A stretch of 64,000 bases of DNA from Candidatus Saccharibacteria bacterium (GCA_016789455.1 JAEUQU010000002.1:1-64000), one strand, 5' to 3'. Counted from the first letter of the stretch, positions 39,618-49,217 are shown. Made by a program: numbers and translations. The notes: generated by a model not told the origin, from the sequence alone.

Positions 39618-40673
39618 TTATGCGTTAGGGTCGGGTTGGGCGGAGGCTTCGCCGCCGATAATCTCAGGTTCTTGCTCGAGCGTCACGCCGAACTGGGCCT
39701 TGATGCGCGTGATGATTTCCTGACGGAAGGCATGCAGGTCGCTGCTGCTGCGGGAGCTCTTATTCACGACGACCAGGGCATTTTCCTTATACGTGCAGAA
39801 TCCGTGGTTCTCGTAGCCTTTCAGATGAGCTTTCTCGATGAGCCAACCGGCCGCCAGCTTGATGCGGCCGTCGGCGGTAGGGTAGACGGGCATCTCCGGA
39901 TGTTTTTTCATGATTTTTTCCGCCTGGACGGCGCTGATGATGGGGTTCTTGAAGAAAGAGCCGAGGTTGGCGACCTTGCCGGGGTCCGGCAGCTTGGTCA
40001 TGCGGATGGCGATGACGCCGCTTCTGATGGTGAAGGGGTCGTGATCGGCAATTTCGAACCCGCTCAGGTAGCTGGCCAGAGAGGCGTACAGCGGCGCGCC
40101 GTGCGGCGTCAGGCTAAGGCGGTAGGTGACGGAGGCGATGGCGTAACGGCCTTTTTCGGTGGAGTTGAAGATGCTGGAGCGGTAGGCAAAGCGGCAGTCT
40201 TCGGGCAGCAGTGTTTTCCAACTGCTGTCGTGGCTGTCGTAGACGGTGACGCTGGAGAGGACCTCGCTGATCTCGCGGCCATAGGCACCGATGTTCTGGA
40301 CGGGGGTGGCGCCGACGGTGCCGGGAATCATCGAGAGTTCGGCGATGCCGTACAGGCCGCGCTCGCAGCTGAGCCGGACGATGTCGTCCCAGTGCTCGCC
40401 GGCGCCAGCCTGCAGGATGACATCCTGGCCATCAGTGGCAAAGGAGACGCCGCGGATGCGGTTGCGGATGATCAGCCCCTGAAAGCCGGCATCCTCAAAA
40501 ACTATGTTGCTGCCGCCGCCGATGACGCGCCAGGGCAAGCGGTTGCTGCGGGCCCATTCAATGGCTTCGGAAAGCTGGCCGGGCAGGGCGACGTCGGTAA
40601 AGTAGCGGGCGGGGCCGCCCAGCCGCATGGTGGAGTAGCCGCTCAGCGGTACGTTTTCAATCGGTTTGACCAT
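39618..40673 (-). CDS. murB: UDP-N-acetylenolpyruvoylglucosamine reductase
   Basis: 351-aa FAD enzyme that reduces the MurA product to UDP-MurNAc. Signatures: STMRLGGPARYF, RVIGGGSNIVFEDAG, GIAELSMIPGTVGATPVQNI, the proton-donor Ser in NLGSFFKNP and the C-terminal Glu in LEQEPEIIGG. Start ATG 40673 (MVKPIENVPLSGYST); longer versions run into the divergent gene. A TATAAT lies six bases before the ATG, so the transcript is likely leaderless. Confidence 0.95.
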   Translation of the reverse strand: MVKPIENVPLSGYSTMRLGGPARYFTDVALPGQLSEAIEWARSNRLPWRVIGGGSNIVFEDAGFQGLIIRNRIRGVSFATDGQDVILQAGAGEHWDDIVRLSCERGLYGIAELSMIPGTVGATPVQNIGAYGREISEVLSSVTVYDSHDSSWKTLLPEDCRFAYRSSIFNSTEKGRYAIASVTYRLSLTPHGAPLYASLASYLSGFEIADHDPFTIRSGVIAIRMTKLPDPGKVANLGSFFKNPIISAVQAEKIMKKHPEMPVYPTADGRIKLAAGWLIEKAHLKGYENHGFCTYKENALVVVNKSSRSSSDLHAFRQEIITRIKAQFGVTLEQEPEIIGGEASAQPDPNA

Positions 40674-40758
40674 GAGCCCATTATATACGACTGCGTTGCT
40701 GGCGGGGTGCCGGCGTGGTACATTAAGAAAAATAGTGAAAAACAAAAAAGGATGGAAC

Positions 40759-41604
40759 ATGAATCCTCAGCAGCAACCATCGCCAGAGCAACCTCCGCAG
40801 CAACCGCAGTATCCTGGGCAGGAGCCGGTGCAATATCCGGCGCAGGACCAGGTGCCGCAGCAGCCATATGGAACACCAGTGCAGCAACCGGCCGATCCCT
40901 TCGCGGGCATACCGCCGGTGAATCCGGCATTTACTCCGTCACCTGCCAAGGCCAACAAGGGCATGAAGATCGCCATCATCGGTGGTGTTGCCGGATTGCT
41001 ATTGCTTGTCGGGCTGCCCGTCGCCCTGTTGACGTTCTCGGGCGTGCAGCAGCGGGCAAAGCAGGCCAAGACCGACCAGTCTGCCCGGGCAGCGCTCGAT
41101 ACCGACACCAAAGAGCCTGCCGGCAGCAAAACGGAACCCGCCAAAGAACCTGTCAAGTCCAGTGAAGTCAAACTGGCTGACAAGAATTTTACGGATGAGC
41201 TTGGCTACAAGACTTCAGTGACGCGTCTGATACGGAACTACCCGGTTACCTCGGAATACGAGCGTGAATCGTTGGCCAAAGACGGCCTGGAACTGGTAAT
41301 GGCGGAGTACACTATCGAGAATGTCAGTAGCGAAGTATCAGGCGGCAGCCCCTTCGCCTCAGATTTGCAGATGATGGCGAATGGCAAGGCCTATAGCCAG
41401 TCGTACCTGGTGCTGAAGGATGACCTCAAGAAGGCCGGCTACACACCGCTGCCATCCACCAACCCCAAGGCGGGTGAGCCGGTGACCGGCGTGGTGCTGT
41501 ACGAGGTGCCCAAGGGCGCCAAGTTATCGCTGTTTTACCATATGAAGGTCAATGTCATCGGTGGTGATGACGTTGATAAGGAATATAAGCTCGACCTGTT
41601 CTAG
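40759..41604 (+). CDS. Anchored protein with Gln/Pro-rich N-terminus and DUF4352-like domain
   Basis: 281 aa from ATG 40759 with AAAGGATGG upstream. Residues 1-65 are Gln/Pro-rich and cytoplasmic, one membrane helix follows (about 72-95), then an extracellular Ig-like domain with [34 protein letters not shown] and [16 protein letters not shown], the usual DUF4352/telokin-like pattern. Function unknown; probably surface. Divergent from murB. Confidence 0.75.
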   Translation: MNPQQQPSPEQPPQQPQYPGQEPVQYPAQDQVPQQPYGTPVQQPADPFAGIPPVNPAFTPSPAKANKGMKIAIIGGVAGLLLLVGLPVALLTFSGVQQRAKQAKTDQSARAALDTDTKEPAGSKTEPAKEPVKSSEVKLADKNFTDELGYKTSVTRLIRNYPVTSEYERESLAKDGLELVMAEYTIENVSSEVSGGSPFASDLQMMANGKAYSQSYLVLKDDLKKAGYTPLPSTNPKAGEPVTGVVLYEVPKGAKLSLFYHMKVNVIGGDDVDKEYKLDLF

Positions 41605-41684
41605 TCGGTACTGGCTGGTTGCGCCCACATGACGCGTACCACCCCTGGCGTGATTGACCAAAACCATATACTATAGTGCAATAC

Positions 41685-41761
41685 GCACCCGTAGCTCAGC
41701 TGGATAGAGCGTTGGTTTCCGGTACCAAAGGTCGTAGGTTCGAATCCTGCCGGGTGTACCA
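41685..41761 (+). tRNA. tRNA-Arg (CCG)
   Basis: Acceptor GCACCCG/CGGGTGT, anticodon stem TTGGT/ACCAA with loop TTCCGGT, T-arm GTAGGTTCGAATCCTGC, encoded CCA. Confidence 0.97.
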
Positions 41762-41769
41762 AATAAAAT

Positions 41770-41795
41770 CACTCTCCGGAGGAGGGTGTTTTTAG
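41770..41795 (+). terminator. Terminator after tRNA-Arg (CCG)
   Basis: CACTCTCC-GGA-GGAGGGTG followed by TTTTTA. Confidence 0.8.
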
Positions 41796-41894
41796 TTGGC
41801 TCGTCTGACGGGGTTATCATGAGCTTCGCGCAGCGAAGCGATTATCCTGCCAGACCCAACACTGACAAAACCCACTTCTTGCTACAATAAACTC

Positions 41895-42575
41895 ATGGCT
41901 CTCCACCACCTAAAACACATCCTCCTCGCCACTCCGTTCGTCCTCATCACCATCGCACCCTTCATCGCAATCGCCAACTGGCTCACCATCAGTCTCGATC
42001 CAAAGCTCGTCGCTCTTGGTGCCCTCGGCTGGTGGATTGCCCTGCTGCTGCGCGCGCCGGTGATGCTGCTAGCCAGGCGGTTGCCGCAGCAAAAGGCATC
42101 CAGGCTGGTCGTGCTTGCCTCGGGTTCGGCCGAAGAAATCATCCGGCTTATCCTGCTGCTGATTTTGGGCTTGACGACGCAGAATGCCTACTCGGTCGGT
42201 CTGGGCTGGGCGGCAATAGAGATACTCTACAGTCTCGTGCAGGGCTTTGGTATGGCCGTCCTTGCCCAAAAGCGCGATGCAAAAGCCCTGGAAGCCAAAA
42301 AGCTGCTCAAGGCCATGGGCATGGAGCGGGCCATGCAGCCCAGTGCCGTCTACTGGGGGATTGTTGAGCGGCTGGGCGCAAATGCGCTGCATATCAGTTT
42401 TGCACTCCTGTTAGTGGTCAGCCCGTACCTGGTGTTGGCAACGGCGACGCTGCACAGCCTGGCGAACTTCGGCATCACCAAGTTGATGAAGCGGTCACTG
42501 GCTGCTGCTGAGCTGCTGTTCCTTGGCCTTGGCGCGGGGTTGTTCCTGGCCGCGCTTGTTCTGGTTCCGCGCTAA
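41895..42575 (+). CDS. YhfC-like membrane protein (putative intramembrane protease)
   Basis: 226 aa, about six to seven membrane helices. Three motifs fit the YhfC/PrsW-type glutamic or metallo-protease relatives: SGSAEEIIRLILL (EExxR), VERLGANALHISFALLL (ExxxxxxxH) and TLHSLANFGITKLM (HxxxN). A TACAAT box ends six bases before ATG. Substrate unknown; the family assignment rests on motif spacing only. Confidence 0.72.
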   Translation: MALHHLKHILLATPFVLITIAPFIAIANWLTISLDPKLVALGALGWWIALLLRAPVMLLARRLPQQKASRLVVLASGSAEEIIRLILLLILGLTTQNAYSVGLGWAAIEILYSLVQGFGMAVLAQKRDAKALEAKKLLKAMGMERAMQPSAVYWGIVERLGANALHISFALLLVVSPYLVLATATLHSLANFGITKLMKRSLAAAELLFLGLGAGLFLAALVLVPR

Positions 42576-42605
42576 GCTGCACGGCTCTGGTATTATTGGA
42601 TTATT

Positions 42606-43133
42606 ATGACTGCACTCAACTTTGCCGCCGCACTTACCACCATCGGTGACTGGACCATCATCAGGCTGCCGCAGGATATCAGCGACCAGCTGCCGTCCCG
42701 TGGTCAGGTCATGGTTAATGGCACTATGAACGGCGCCGTGTTCCAGTCTCCGCTTGAGCCGGATGGCGACGGCGGGCATTGGTTCAAAGTTGAAGCCGAG
42801 TTGCAGGCGGCTGCGGGCGTAGCGGCCGGAGACACGGCCACGCTGACACTTGAGGCCACCAAGGAGTGGCCGGAACCTGCTGTGCCGGGAGACTTTTCTT
42901 CTTTGCTGGCAAACAATGCCGACCTCCAAGCGCTCTGGCAATCATTAACCCCCAAGGCCCGCTGGGAATGGCTGCGCTGGATCGGCTCCACTAAACAGGC
43001 GCAGACCCGGGCGCGCCGCATCCAAGTGGCAGCGTCCAAGCTGCGGGCAGGCGAGCGCCGGCCGTGCTGTTTCAATCAAAGTATGTGCTGTGTGCCGGAG
43101 GTATCAAGCAACGGGGTACTTCTTGCTCAGTAA
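42606..43133 (+). CDS. DUF1905/YdeI-type protein
   Basis: 175 aa. The N-terminal half (TIIRLPQDISDQLP, VMVNGTMNGAVFQSPLEPDG, HWFKV) is a DUF1905 small beta barrel, and the C-terminal half (LTPKARWEWLRWIGSTKQAQ, then TRARRI and GERRPCCFN) is the YdeI/OmpD-associated helical segment linked to bacteriocin resistance in other bacteria. Cytoplasmic. The 3' end overlaps the beginning assigned to the next gene by up to 44 bases. Confidence 0.82.
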   Translation: MTALNFAAALTTIGDWTIIRLPQDISDQLPSRGQVMVNGTMNGAVFQSPLEPDGDGGHWFKVEAELQAAAGVAAGDTATLTLEATKEWPEPAVPGDFSSLLANNADLQALWQSLTPKARWEWLRWIGSTKQAQTRARRIQVAASKLRAGERRPCCFNQSMCCVPEVSSNGVLLAQ

Positions 43134-44616
43134 AAGCTTGGGATTCGTCCGCGATTGGCGTCTGGAGGTGGTCGCCTTCCTGGTGGGCATGACCATCCTG
43201 GCCTTCGAGCTGACGGCTTCACGTATCGTGGCGCCGTATCTCGGCGCCTCAATCTACACCTGGACCAGTATCATCGGCGTCATCATGGGTGCATTGGCGG
43301 CGGGCTACGCCATTGGCGGCGTGCTGGCGGACCGCTATAAACGTATTGAGCATATTGTCTGGCTATTGCTCGGGGCGGCGGCCTGCATCGCCATCGTCAA
43401 TCTATCCAAGGATACGATGCTTAGCTCCGTCACTGCCTGGTTCTCGTCGTTGCAGACGCAGGCGTTCTGGGCGAGCATGCTGCTATTTGTGGTGCCGACG
43501 GTCTGCATGGGTGCCATCATGCCATACCTTACCAAGCTCAACATTACCGATCTTGGCTCCAGCGGCCAGAAAGTGTCGCGCATCGATGCCGCCAGCACCA
43601 TCGGCTCGATTGCCGGCACCTTCCTGACGGGCTACGTGCTGTTTGAACTCATCGGCACACCGCGCATGCTGACCTTGCTGAGTATCACCCTGGTGCTCGC
43701 TTCTTTCCTGTTGGTGCGCCGCCGGTTGCTATGGGTGCGGCTGGCCGTTTTGACGATAGTGGTGCTACCCGGCTTCTTCCCGACGACGCCCAAGGTGAGC
43801 GGCTTCAAACACGAGGAGGATACGGCATATGCCCGCATCATCATCAGGGACGTGCCGTTCTACCAGCATGACGTGCGGGTGCTGCAATCTGATAGCCAGG
43901 GGGTGCAATCCGGTGTCAGGACGGACGGCAGCAAAGAACTGGTTATGCCGTATGTGCAGAATTTTTCGTATATATCCGAGGTGAAGCCGGATGCCAGGCG
44001 GCACCTGATCATCGGTGGCGGTGCATTTACCTTTCCTGAGCATCTGGCCCGGAAGTATCCCAAGTCGCACGTCGACGTGGTGGAGATCGATGGCAAGCTG
44101 GCCGATATCAGCCGGCGTCATTTCAACTTCGAGCCGACGGGCAATCTCAGCGTCATCCCGGCAGACGGCCGGCAGTTCCTCAACAAGAACCAGACTGCCT
44201 ACTCGACCATATTTTTGGACGCCTTCAATGCGATAGTGCCACCGTTCCAGCTGATGACGCGCCAGGCCGTACAGGAGATGCACCGCTCGCTGGAGACGGA
44301 TGGGGTGGTGGCGGCCAACGTCCTTGGCTCGCCTGAAGGTCACGGTAAGCAGCTGGTCCAGGCGGCCTACAGTACCTTTGCAGCGACATTCAAGCATGTC
44401 GGCGTCTATCAGGTGGCGCCGATGGACGGTCAGAGCAGTACGCAGAACATGATGATCGTAGCCTCGGATGATCCGCGGACGGAGTCCCGGTTGGCCGAGC
44501 GGCTGCGCGCGCACGTGGAGCTTGACCATATGCGCATGACGAAGCTGCCGTTCAGGGCATCTGATCGTCTGGTGATGCATGATGACTTTGCGCCGGTTGA
44601 GCGGTATAGTCAGTGA
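43090..44616 (+). CDS. Membrane-fused spermidine synthase-like methylase-fold protein
   Basis: 508 aa at the longest (GTG 43090); later TTG starts near 43126-43159 would avoid the overlap with the upstream gene. About six to seven N-terminal membrane helices (LEVVAFLVGMTILAFELTAS; IGVIMGALAAGYAIGGVLADRYKR) in the MFS-like module, then a spermine/spermidine-synthase Rossmann domain (HLIIGGGAFTFPEHLARKYP, VDVVEIDGKLADISRRHF, FLDAFNA). The family of membrane-fused polyamine-synthase-like proteins is widespread; the true substrate is unknown. Confidence 0.85.
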   Translation: MCRRYQATGYFLLSKSLGFVRDWRLEVVAFLVGMTILAFELTASRIVAPYLGASIYTWTSIIGVIMGALAAGYAIGGVLADRYKRIEHIVWLLLGAAACIAIVNLSKDTMLSSVTAWFSSLQTQAFWASMLLFVVPTVCMGAIMPYLTKLNITDLGSSGQKVSRIDAASTIGSIAGTFLTGYVLFELIGTPRMLTLLSITLVLASFLLVRRRLLWVRLAVLTIVVLPGFFPTTPKVSGFKHEEDTAYARIIIRDVPFYQHDVRVLQSDSQGVQSGVRTDGSKELVMPYVQNFSYISEVKPDARRHLIIGGGAFTFPEHLARKYPKSHVDVVEIDGKLADISRRHFNFEPTGNLSVIPADGRQFLNKNQTAYSTIFLDAFNAIVPPFQLMTRQAVQEMHRSLETDGVVAANVLGSPEGHGKQLVQAAYSTFAATFKHVGVYQVAPMDGQSSTQNMMIVASDDPRTESRLAERLRAHVELDHMRMTKLPFRASDRLVMHDDFAPVERYSQ

Positions 44617-44617
44617 T

Positions 44618-45592
44618 ATGAAAATTTTAGTCACTGGCGGCGCCGGCTATATCGGCAGTACCGTCGCCACCCAACTTGTTGAAGCGGGCCATGAAGTGGT
44701 AGTCCTTGACCTTGTCGCCAACTCTGCCCGCATCTTTCTTCCGGCACAGGTACGCCTGATTGAAGGCGACATCGCGCAGCTACAGCACTATATCACCAAG
44801 GACGATGGTATCGAGGCGGTCCTGCACCTGGCCGCCCACCTGTCCGCCGGCGAATCAATGCAGGTGCCGGAAAAATACTGGCACAATAACACGGTCGGGA
44901 CGCTGCGGCTGCTGGACGCGATGCGTGAGCTTGGTATCCGTAAGCTTATCTTCTCATCGACGGCGGCGGTATATGGCAATCCAAAAGAAACGCCGATTAC
45001 CGAAGAGTCCGAAAAGAACCCGACGAACACCTACGGCATGACCAAGCTGGCGACCGATATGGCTATCACCAGCGAATGCATCGCCCACGGATTGGCTGCC
45101 ATCAGCCTGCGATTTTTCAATGTCGCCGGGGCATATGGCCTGTGCGGCGAGCGCCACGACCCCGAAACGCATATCATACCGCTTGCGTTCGAGGCCATTA
45201 CCGGCAAGCGTGACGGCTTCATGCTGTTTGGCGACGACTATCCGACCGAAGATGGCACCTGCGTGCGTGATTACATCCACGTGTCCGACCTGGCCAAGGC
45301 GCACATCCTGGCGCTTGGCGCCCTGACTCCAGGGAAGCACGATATCTTCAACCTCGGCAATGGTAACGGTTTTTCAAACCGGCAGGTGGTGGCGGCGGTC
45401 GAAAAAGTGACCGGCCGGCAGCTGCCAGTGGCTGTCGCACCGCGGCGCGCCGGCGATCCGGCCGTGCTGATTGCCTCCAGCCAGAAGGCGCGGGACGTCC
45501 TGGGTTGGCAGCCGGAAAAGGCGGGCCTGGAAGAGATAATCGGCGATGCCTGGAAATTTTATACACAGCAGCAGGTCGACGGCCGGCATTGA
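44618..45592 (+). CDS. galE: UDP-glucose 4-epimerase
   Basis: 324-aa extended SDR. NAD site VTGGAGYIGSTVA, SSTAAVYG, active-site Tyr-x3-Lys in TYGMTKLA and FNVAGAYG. It interconverts UDP-Glc/UDP-Gal (or GlcNAc/GalNAc) for cell-surface glycans. ATG 44618 lies one base after the upstream stop; a TATAGT box is seven bases before it, so a leaderless internal transcript is possible. Confidence 0.93.
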   Translation: MKILVTGGAGYIGSTVATQLVEAGHEVVVLDLVANSARIFLPAQVRLIEGDIAQLQHYITKDDGIEAVLHLAAHLSAGESMQVPEKYWHNNTVGTLRLLDAMRELGIRKLIFSSTAAVYGNPKETPITEESEKNPTNTYGMTKLATDMAITSECIAHGLAAISLRFFNVAGAYGLCGERHDPETHIIPLAFEAITGKRDGFMLFGDDYPTEDGTCVRDYIHVSDLAKAHILALGALTPGKHDIFNLGNGNGFSNRQVVAAVEKVTGRQLPVAVAPRRAGDPAVLIASSQKARDVLGWQPEKAGLEEIIGDAWKFYTQQQVDGRH

Positions 45593-45628
45593 CCCCCATC
45601 ATGCTTGTGCCGCATAATAAGCGGTACT

Positions 45629-45991
45629 ATGCGTCAAAAACTAACATTACGCAGCGGTTTTACCATTGTTGAACTTTTGATAGTCATCGTCGTGCTGGGC
45701 ATTCTGGCAGTGGTGGCTATCACCTCTTTTAGCGGCGCTCAGGACCGTGCCCGCACCGCCTCGGTAGAGAGCGACCTCCGCAACGCCCGGTCCAAGCTGG
45801 CGGCGGCGTATGCCGAGAATGGCGTATATCCGACCGATCCCAGCTCTTTACCCATCAGTCCAGGCACCAGTTACATTCTGGAAAGCACTAATGCCGGAAC
45901 GCCCGGTTTTTGCCTGCAGGCCACCAACGGCAATGTCACCAGAAACGTCACCAACTCGTCGGCAAAGCTCAACACCGGCAGCATCATATAG
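45629..45991 (+). CDS. Type IV pilin-like protein (short)
   Basis: 120 aa. Leader MRQKLTLRSG then FTIVELLIVIVVLGILAVVA, a prepilin-peptidase type signal, a pilin spine helix and a small C-terminal part with GTSYILESTN. Lacks the added sugar-binding domain of its paralogs. TTGACC-18-CATAAT ends ten bases before ATG. Its last 121 bases overlap the convergent gene at 45871. Confidence 0.88.
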   Translation: MRQKLTLRSGFTIVELLIVIVVLGILAVVAITSFSGAQDRARTASVESDLRNARSKLAAAYAENGVYPTDPSSLPISPGTSYILESTNAGTPGFCLQATNGNVTRNVTNSSAKLNTGSII

Positions 45992-46857
45992 CCCATAATC
46001 CTGGCGCGGTGGTCGGCGGCGATAGTATCAAGGTCTTTTCGGAACTCAGTCTTATTATTGACGATGGCAATCAGCGTCCTGCGCAGGGCATTGTTGGTAT
46101 AGGGCAGGCAAAGCAGTTTGCGGGCGTGTTTCATGAAGATGCGGTGTTTGATGGGGCTGTCGGCGTAAGGATTGCTGCCTTTGCCGCCCTTGACCTGGAT
46201 GCCATACCGTAAGCCATCGACCGGGTCGAAGACGGTGACATCGACACGCCGCCCCTCGTCGGCATGATGATCTTCGCGGTACGCGGCCTGTACCGAGTAT
46301 AATGGCTGCTGATCGGGAAAAAGGGCGTTGCTGCGGTGCAGGAAATACGAACAAAGGCTTTCGAGCGCTACTCCATCCAGTGTCTCGTGCGGCCAGCGGC
46401 TCAACAGATGGTTGAAGTAGGCATGGAACATCTTTTCCTGCCGCTCGAGAAAATCCGGTGCCGGCGCTTCGCCGTGTAGGCTGCCGATGATTGCTTCATA
46501 TGTGGGGAGCTGTGAGATTTCCCAGCGCGCCCGCTCGGCGATGTCGTTATTGGTGGTGGCCTCCAGTTTGAAGGCTCTGCCCAGGCGCGCACGGGCACTG
46601 TCGAGCAGGGCGTGACGATCCTCCAGGGTCAGCTCCGGGTCGGGATGCAGTGCCGCCTCGATGGCGCATGAACCGGCGGTCAGATGGAAAGAGCCGCGGT
46701 CACAGGTACTGATAGCATCTTCATACCACATGAGCATCCCCGCACTGGGCTCGGTGTCGGCGGGGGTGTCAAGGTAGCGCTGGCGGTGTGAGCCGGCGGC
46801 ATCAAGCTGTCGGCGGCGCAGCGAGGCTGCCTCTTGCTGCGGGAGAGGTTCGAACAT
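45871..46857 (-). CDS. Putative PD-(D/E)xK-like nuclease-fold protein
   Basis: 328 aa. An N-terminal helical half contains LEDRHALLDSARARLGRAFK and a TPR-like region. Around residues 205-235 the segment RRVDVTVFDPVDGLRYGIQV followed by KGG fits the D-x(n)-Q/E-x-K core of restriction-endonuclease-like folds, with further basic helices (IKHRIFMKHARKLL). Function not certain. TTGACA-16-TAAAAT ends eight bases before ATG. The 3' end overlaps the pilin gene antiparallel by 121 bp; the C-terminal 40 residues could be extension past an older stop. Confidence 0.65.
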   Translation of the reverse strand: MFEPLPQQEAASLRRRQLDAAGSHRQRYLDTPADTEPSAGMLMWYEDAISTCDRGSFHLTAGSCAIEAALHPDPELTLEDRHALLDSARARLGRAFKLEATTNNDIAERARWEISQLPTYEAIIGSLHGEAPAPDFLERQEKMFHAYFNHLLSRWPHETLDGVALESLCSYFLHRSNALFPDQQPLYSVQAAYREDHHADEGRRVDVTVFDPVDGLRYGIQVKGGKGSNPYADSPIKHRIFMKHARKLLCLPYTNNALRRTLIAIVNNKTEFRKDLDTIAADHRARIMGYMMLPVLSFADELVTFLVTLPLVACRQKPGVPALVLSRM

Positions 46858-46992
46858 GAGTTAATATTTTAATAGTATTGTCAAATATGTCAATCACCCA
46901 AGCGGCGAACAGGCTGTTGCGCTGCCTGTGGATATCACTTGCAGGAGGATGTGAAAAAGTCTATGCTTATCCTAGAACTAATAGGAGCTCCT

Positions 46993-47598
46993 ATGAAAAA
47001 GAAAAACACCAAGAAGCACGCCTCGTCCAAGCGGCGCATCGGTGATTTTGAGCTGATCCTGATTGCGCTTGTACTGATTTTTGCCAGCTATACCGGCTGG
47101 TATGTCTGGCGGGCTAATGACAGTCAAGCCGAGGCTGAGGCAACGCTGAGTGCTGAGATTGATGATGAGAACACCAAAATAGTGGCAGGTTCGAAGGGTA
47201 CCGTCAGAATTCCTGAGCTTAACGTCAAGCTGTCAGTGCCAGGCGGTCTCAAAGACCTGACGTATTCTATCGACCGGCAGACAGATGAGCACGGCACCGA
47301 GACAGTGTATGCCTACCTCTCAAGTGAGACTATGCTGAAGTTGGATGACCAATGTGCGGCAGAGGGTGGCGCACTTGGCGTCCTCAAGAAAAGCTCCGGC
47401 CGGGCCGACGAAAGCAAAGAGCATGTCATTGCCCATAAACAACAGGTAGGGGATTCTATCAAGCAGCTCGGCGACCACTACCTTACCTACACAAAACCGC
47501 AAGCGGCCTGCGGCAACCCGGATGTCAGCAAGCGTAAACAACAGGAGCTCTCGTCGCAGCTGATGACGGCGCTCCAATCGGCCACACTACTGCAATAG
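46993..47598 (+). CDS. Membrane-anchored protein of unknown function
   Basis: 201 aa from ATG 46993 with GGAG upstream. Lys-rich cytoplasmic head (MKKKNTKKHASSKRR), one membrane helix (about 20-38), then an extracytoplasmic domain with GTVRIPELNVKLSVPGGLKD and two Cys (DDQCAAEGG, AACGNPD) that may form a disulfide. It lies 9 bases before a pilin gene and is probably cotranscribed; layout resembles the anchored proteins at 1545 and 4385. Confidence 0.7.
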   Translation: MKKKNTKKHASSKRRIGDFELILIALVLIFASYTGWYVWRANDSQAEAEATLSAEIDDENTKIVAGSKGTVRIPELNVKLSVPGGLKDLTYSIDRQTDEHGTETVYAYLSSETMLKLDDQCAAEGGALGVLKKSSGRADESKEHVIAHKQQVGDSIKQLGDHYLTYTKPQAACGNPDVSKRKQQELSSQLMTALQSATLLQ

Positions 47599-47607
47599 GA
47601 GATACGT

Positions 47608-48549
47608 ATGCGCCTTGGCGCACGACAGACTGGTTTTACTATCGTTGAGCTGCTTATCGTCATCGTCATCATCGGCATCCTGGCGGTGATTGCCATCGGC
47701 GCTTTCAGCCGTGCCCAGGATCAGGCGCGTACCGCCACGGTACAGTCCGACCTCAAGGCTTCCGCCAAGCAGCTGGAGCAGGCCAAGGCGGACTCTGGCA
47801 CTTATCCGGCCACATCCGCCGGCCTGCCTGCCAGCCCGAATACCAGCTACCAATACGCCTATAATGCGACCGCCGATACCTTCTGTCTGACAGGGGCCAA
47901 TGGCAGCTCGACCTACCGCGTTACCAGCGATAACCGCACCCCCGTCAGCGGTGCGTGCCCGGGGCATGGGGTAGGCGGCGTGCCGCCGATTACCAACCTG
48001 GTCACCAATCCCAGCCTTGAGGCCAATACGTCGGCCGGTTTTGGCAACAACGGTGCCGTCGCCTCGACCTACTCGACACCCAGCACGACCACAGCATTTG
48101 GCAGCCGGGTCTACCGCCGCGACTTTACGGGAACGGCCACACTGAGTAATGTCGGCCCGTATGTCCAGATCGATACCGACCCCGCCCAGACCAACTACAT
48201 GGCCAGCGTCTGGATCCGGGTCAGCAAGCCGATGTCATATTACATCGGTGCCGAGCGCCGCAACAGCGGCGGCACGAACATCGGTACGCTCAACAGCAGC
48301 AATGTCGCGCTGGCGGCTAACACCTGGACGCGGCTCACGCTCTCGGTGCCGGTCATCGCCACTATGGAATCGTTCACCTTTGTCATCTACTCCACCTCTA
48401 CTTCCTGGGCGCCGGGCGACTGGGTGGAAGTCGATGGACTGATGGTCCACGAGGGCACCAGCCTCTCGGCATACGCCGACGGCAATACTTCCGGCTGGAT
48501 CTGGAACGGCACGACCAATCTCTCAACCGCAACCGGACCGGCGCAGTAG
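47608..48549 (+). CDS. Type IV pilin-like protein with CBM-like C-terminal domain
   Basis: 313 aa. Leader RQTG then FTIVELLIVIVIIGILAVIA, pilin helix, small pilin head with TSYQYAYNATADTFCLTGAN, then from about 130 a CBM4/9-like jelly roll: NLVTNPSLEANTSAGFGNNG, YMASVWIRVSKPMSYYIGAE, NTWTRLTLSVPV and DWVEVDGLMVHEG. Predicted pilus-associated adhesin that binds glycans. AGGAG lies before ATG. Followed two bases later by an SDR gene. Confidence 0.87.
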   Translation: MRLGARQTGFTIVELLIVIVIIGILAVIAIGAFSRAQDQARTATVQSDLKASAKQLEQAKADSGTYPATSAGLPASPNTSYQYAYNATADTFCLTGANGSSTYRVTSDNRTPVSGACPGHGVGGVPPITNLVTNPSLEANTSAGFGNNGAVASTYSTPSTTTAFGSRVYRRDFTGTATLSNVGPYVQIDTDPAQTNYMASVWIRVSKPMSYYIGAERRNSGGTNIGTLNSSNVALAANTWTRLTLSVPVIATMESFTFVIYSTSTSWAPGDWVEVDGLMVHEGTSLSAYADGNTSGWIWNGTTNLSTATGPAQ

Positions 48550-48551
48550 GA

Positions 48552-49181
48552 ATGCGGGTCGTCATCTTTGGTGCGAACGGGCGGGTGGGGCGGCTGGTGG
48601 TGCGCCGGGCGCTGGAGCAGGGCCTGGGGGTGGTTGCTTTCGTGCACTCCGCATCATCCTTGGCGCAAAACAGCAAGTTGACGGTCGTGCAGGGCGATAT
48701 ATACCGGCCCGATGAAGTGGCGGCTGCCATCCGCCAGGCGGACGCGGTCATCAGCGCACTTGGCAGCTGGGGGACACCGCGCAAGGACGTCCTCGGTGCG
48801 GGCATGCAGGCTATCATTCCCGCCATGCAGGAACATGGTCTCTCGCGGATAGTCTCACTGACCGGTGCCGATGCCCGGGCGCCGGGCGACACGCTTGGAA
48901 TAGTGCATCGCCTCAGCCATCCGCTGCTTGGCCTGGTGGCGGGTAAGGTGCTGGCTGATGGCGAGCAACACATCCGGCTGCTGCAGGCGAGCGGCCTTGC
49001 CTGGACGGTCGTCCGGTCGCCGGTCATGAACGAACAGGGTGATGCCGGCCGGTTCGTACTGTCACGACGGCGGCCGATGCCCTGGCAGACTATTCACCGC
49101 CAATCGGTGGCCACCAGCATGGTTGAGCTGGTCCAGAGCCAGGCGGAGCTGCGGGCGGCGCCCTTCATTGCGAGGAATTGA
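48552..49181 (+). CDS. NAD(P)-binding SDR-like protein (NmrA/BVR-B type)
   Basis: 209 aa. Dinucleotide motif VIFGANGRVGRLVVRRALEQ near the N-terminus, VVQGDIYRP, AVISALGSWG and SRIVSLTGADA, typical of atypical short-chain dehydrogenases. Cytoplasmic. Tight spacing (two bases) to the upstream pilin gene. Likely a redox or sensor protein; no substrate inferred. Confidence 0.82.
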   Translation: MRVVIFGANGRVGRLVVRRALEQGLGVVAFVHSASSLAQNSKLTVVQGDIYRPDEVAAAIRQADAVISALGSWGTPRKDVLGAGMQAIIPAMQEHGLSRIVSLTGADARAPGDTLGIVHRLSHPLLGLVAGKVLADGEQHIRLLQASGLAWTVVRSPVMNEQGDAGRFVLSRRRPMPWQTIHRQSVATSMVELVQSQAELRAAPFIARN

Positions 49182-49217
49182 CCCCACCATTCTTTGCGCG
49201 CATAATTAAGCATAATC

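Noticed and set aside
39579-41165. Plus-strand open frame of 528 codons
   Set aside because: It covers murB in antisense and runs into the DUF4352-like gene in the wrong frame.
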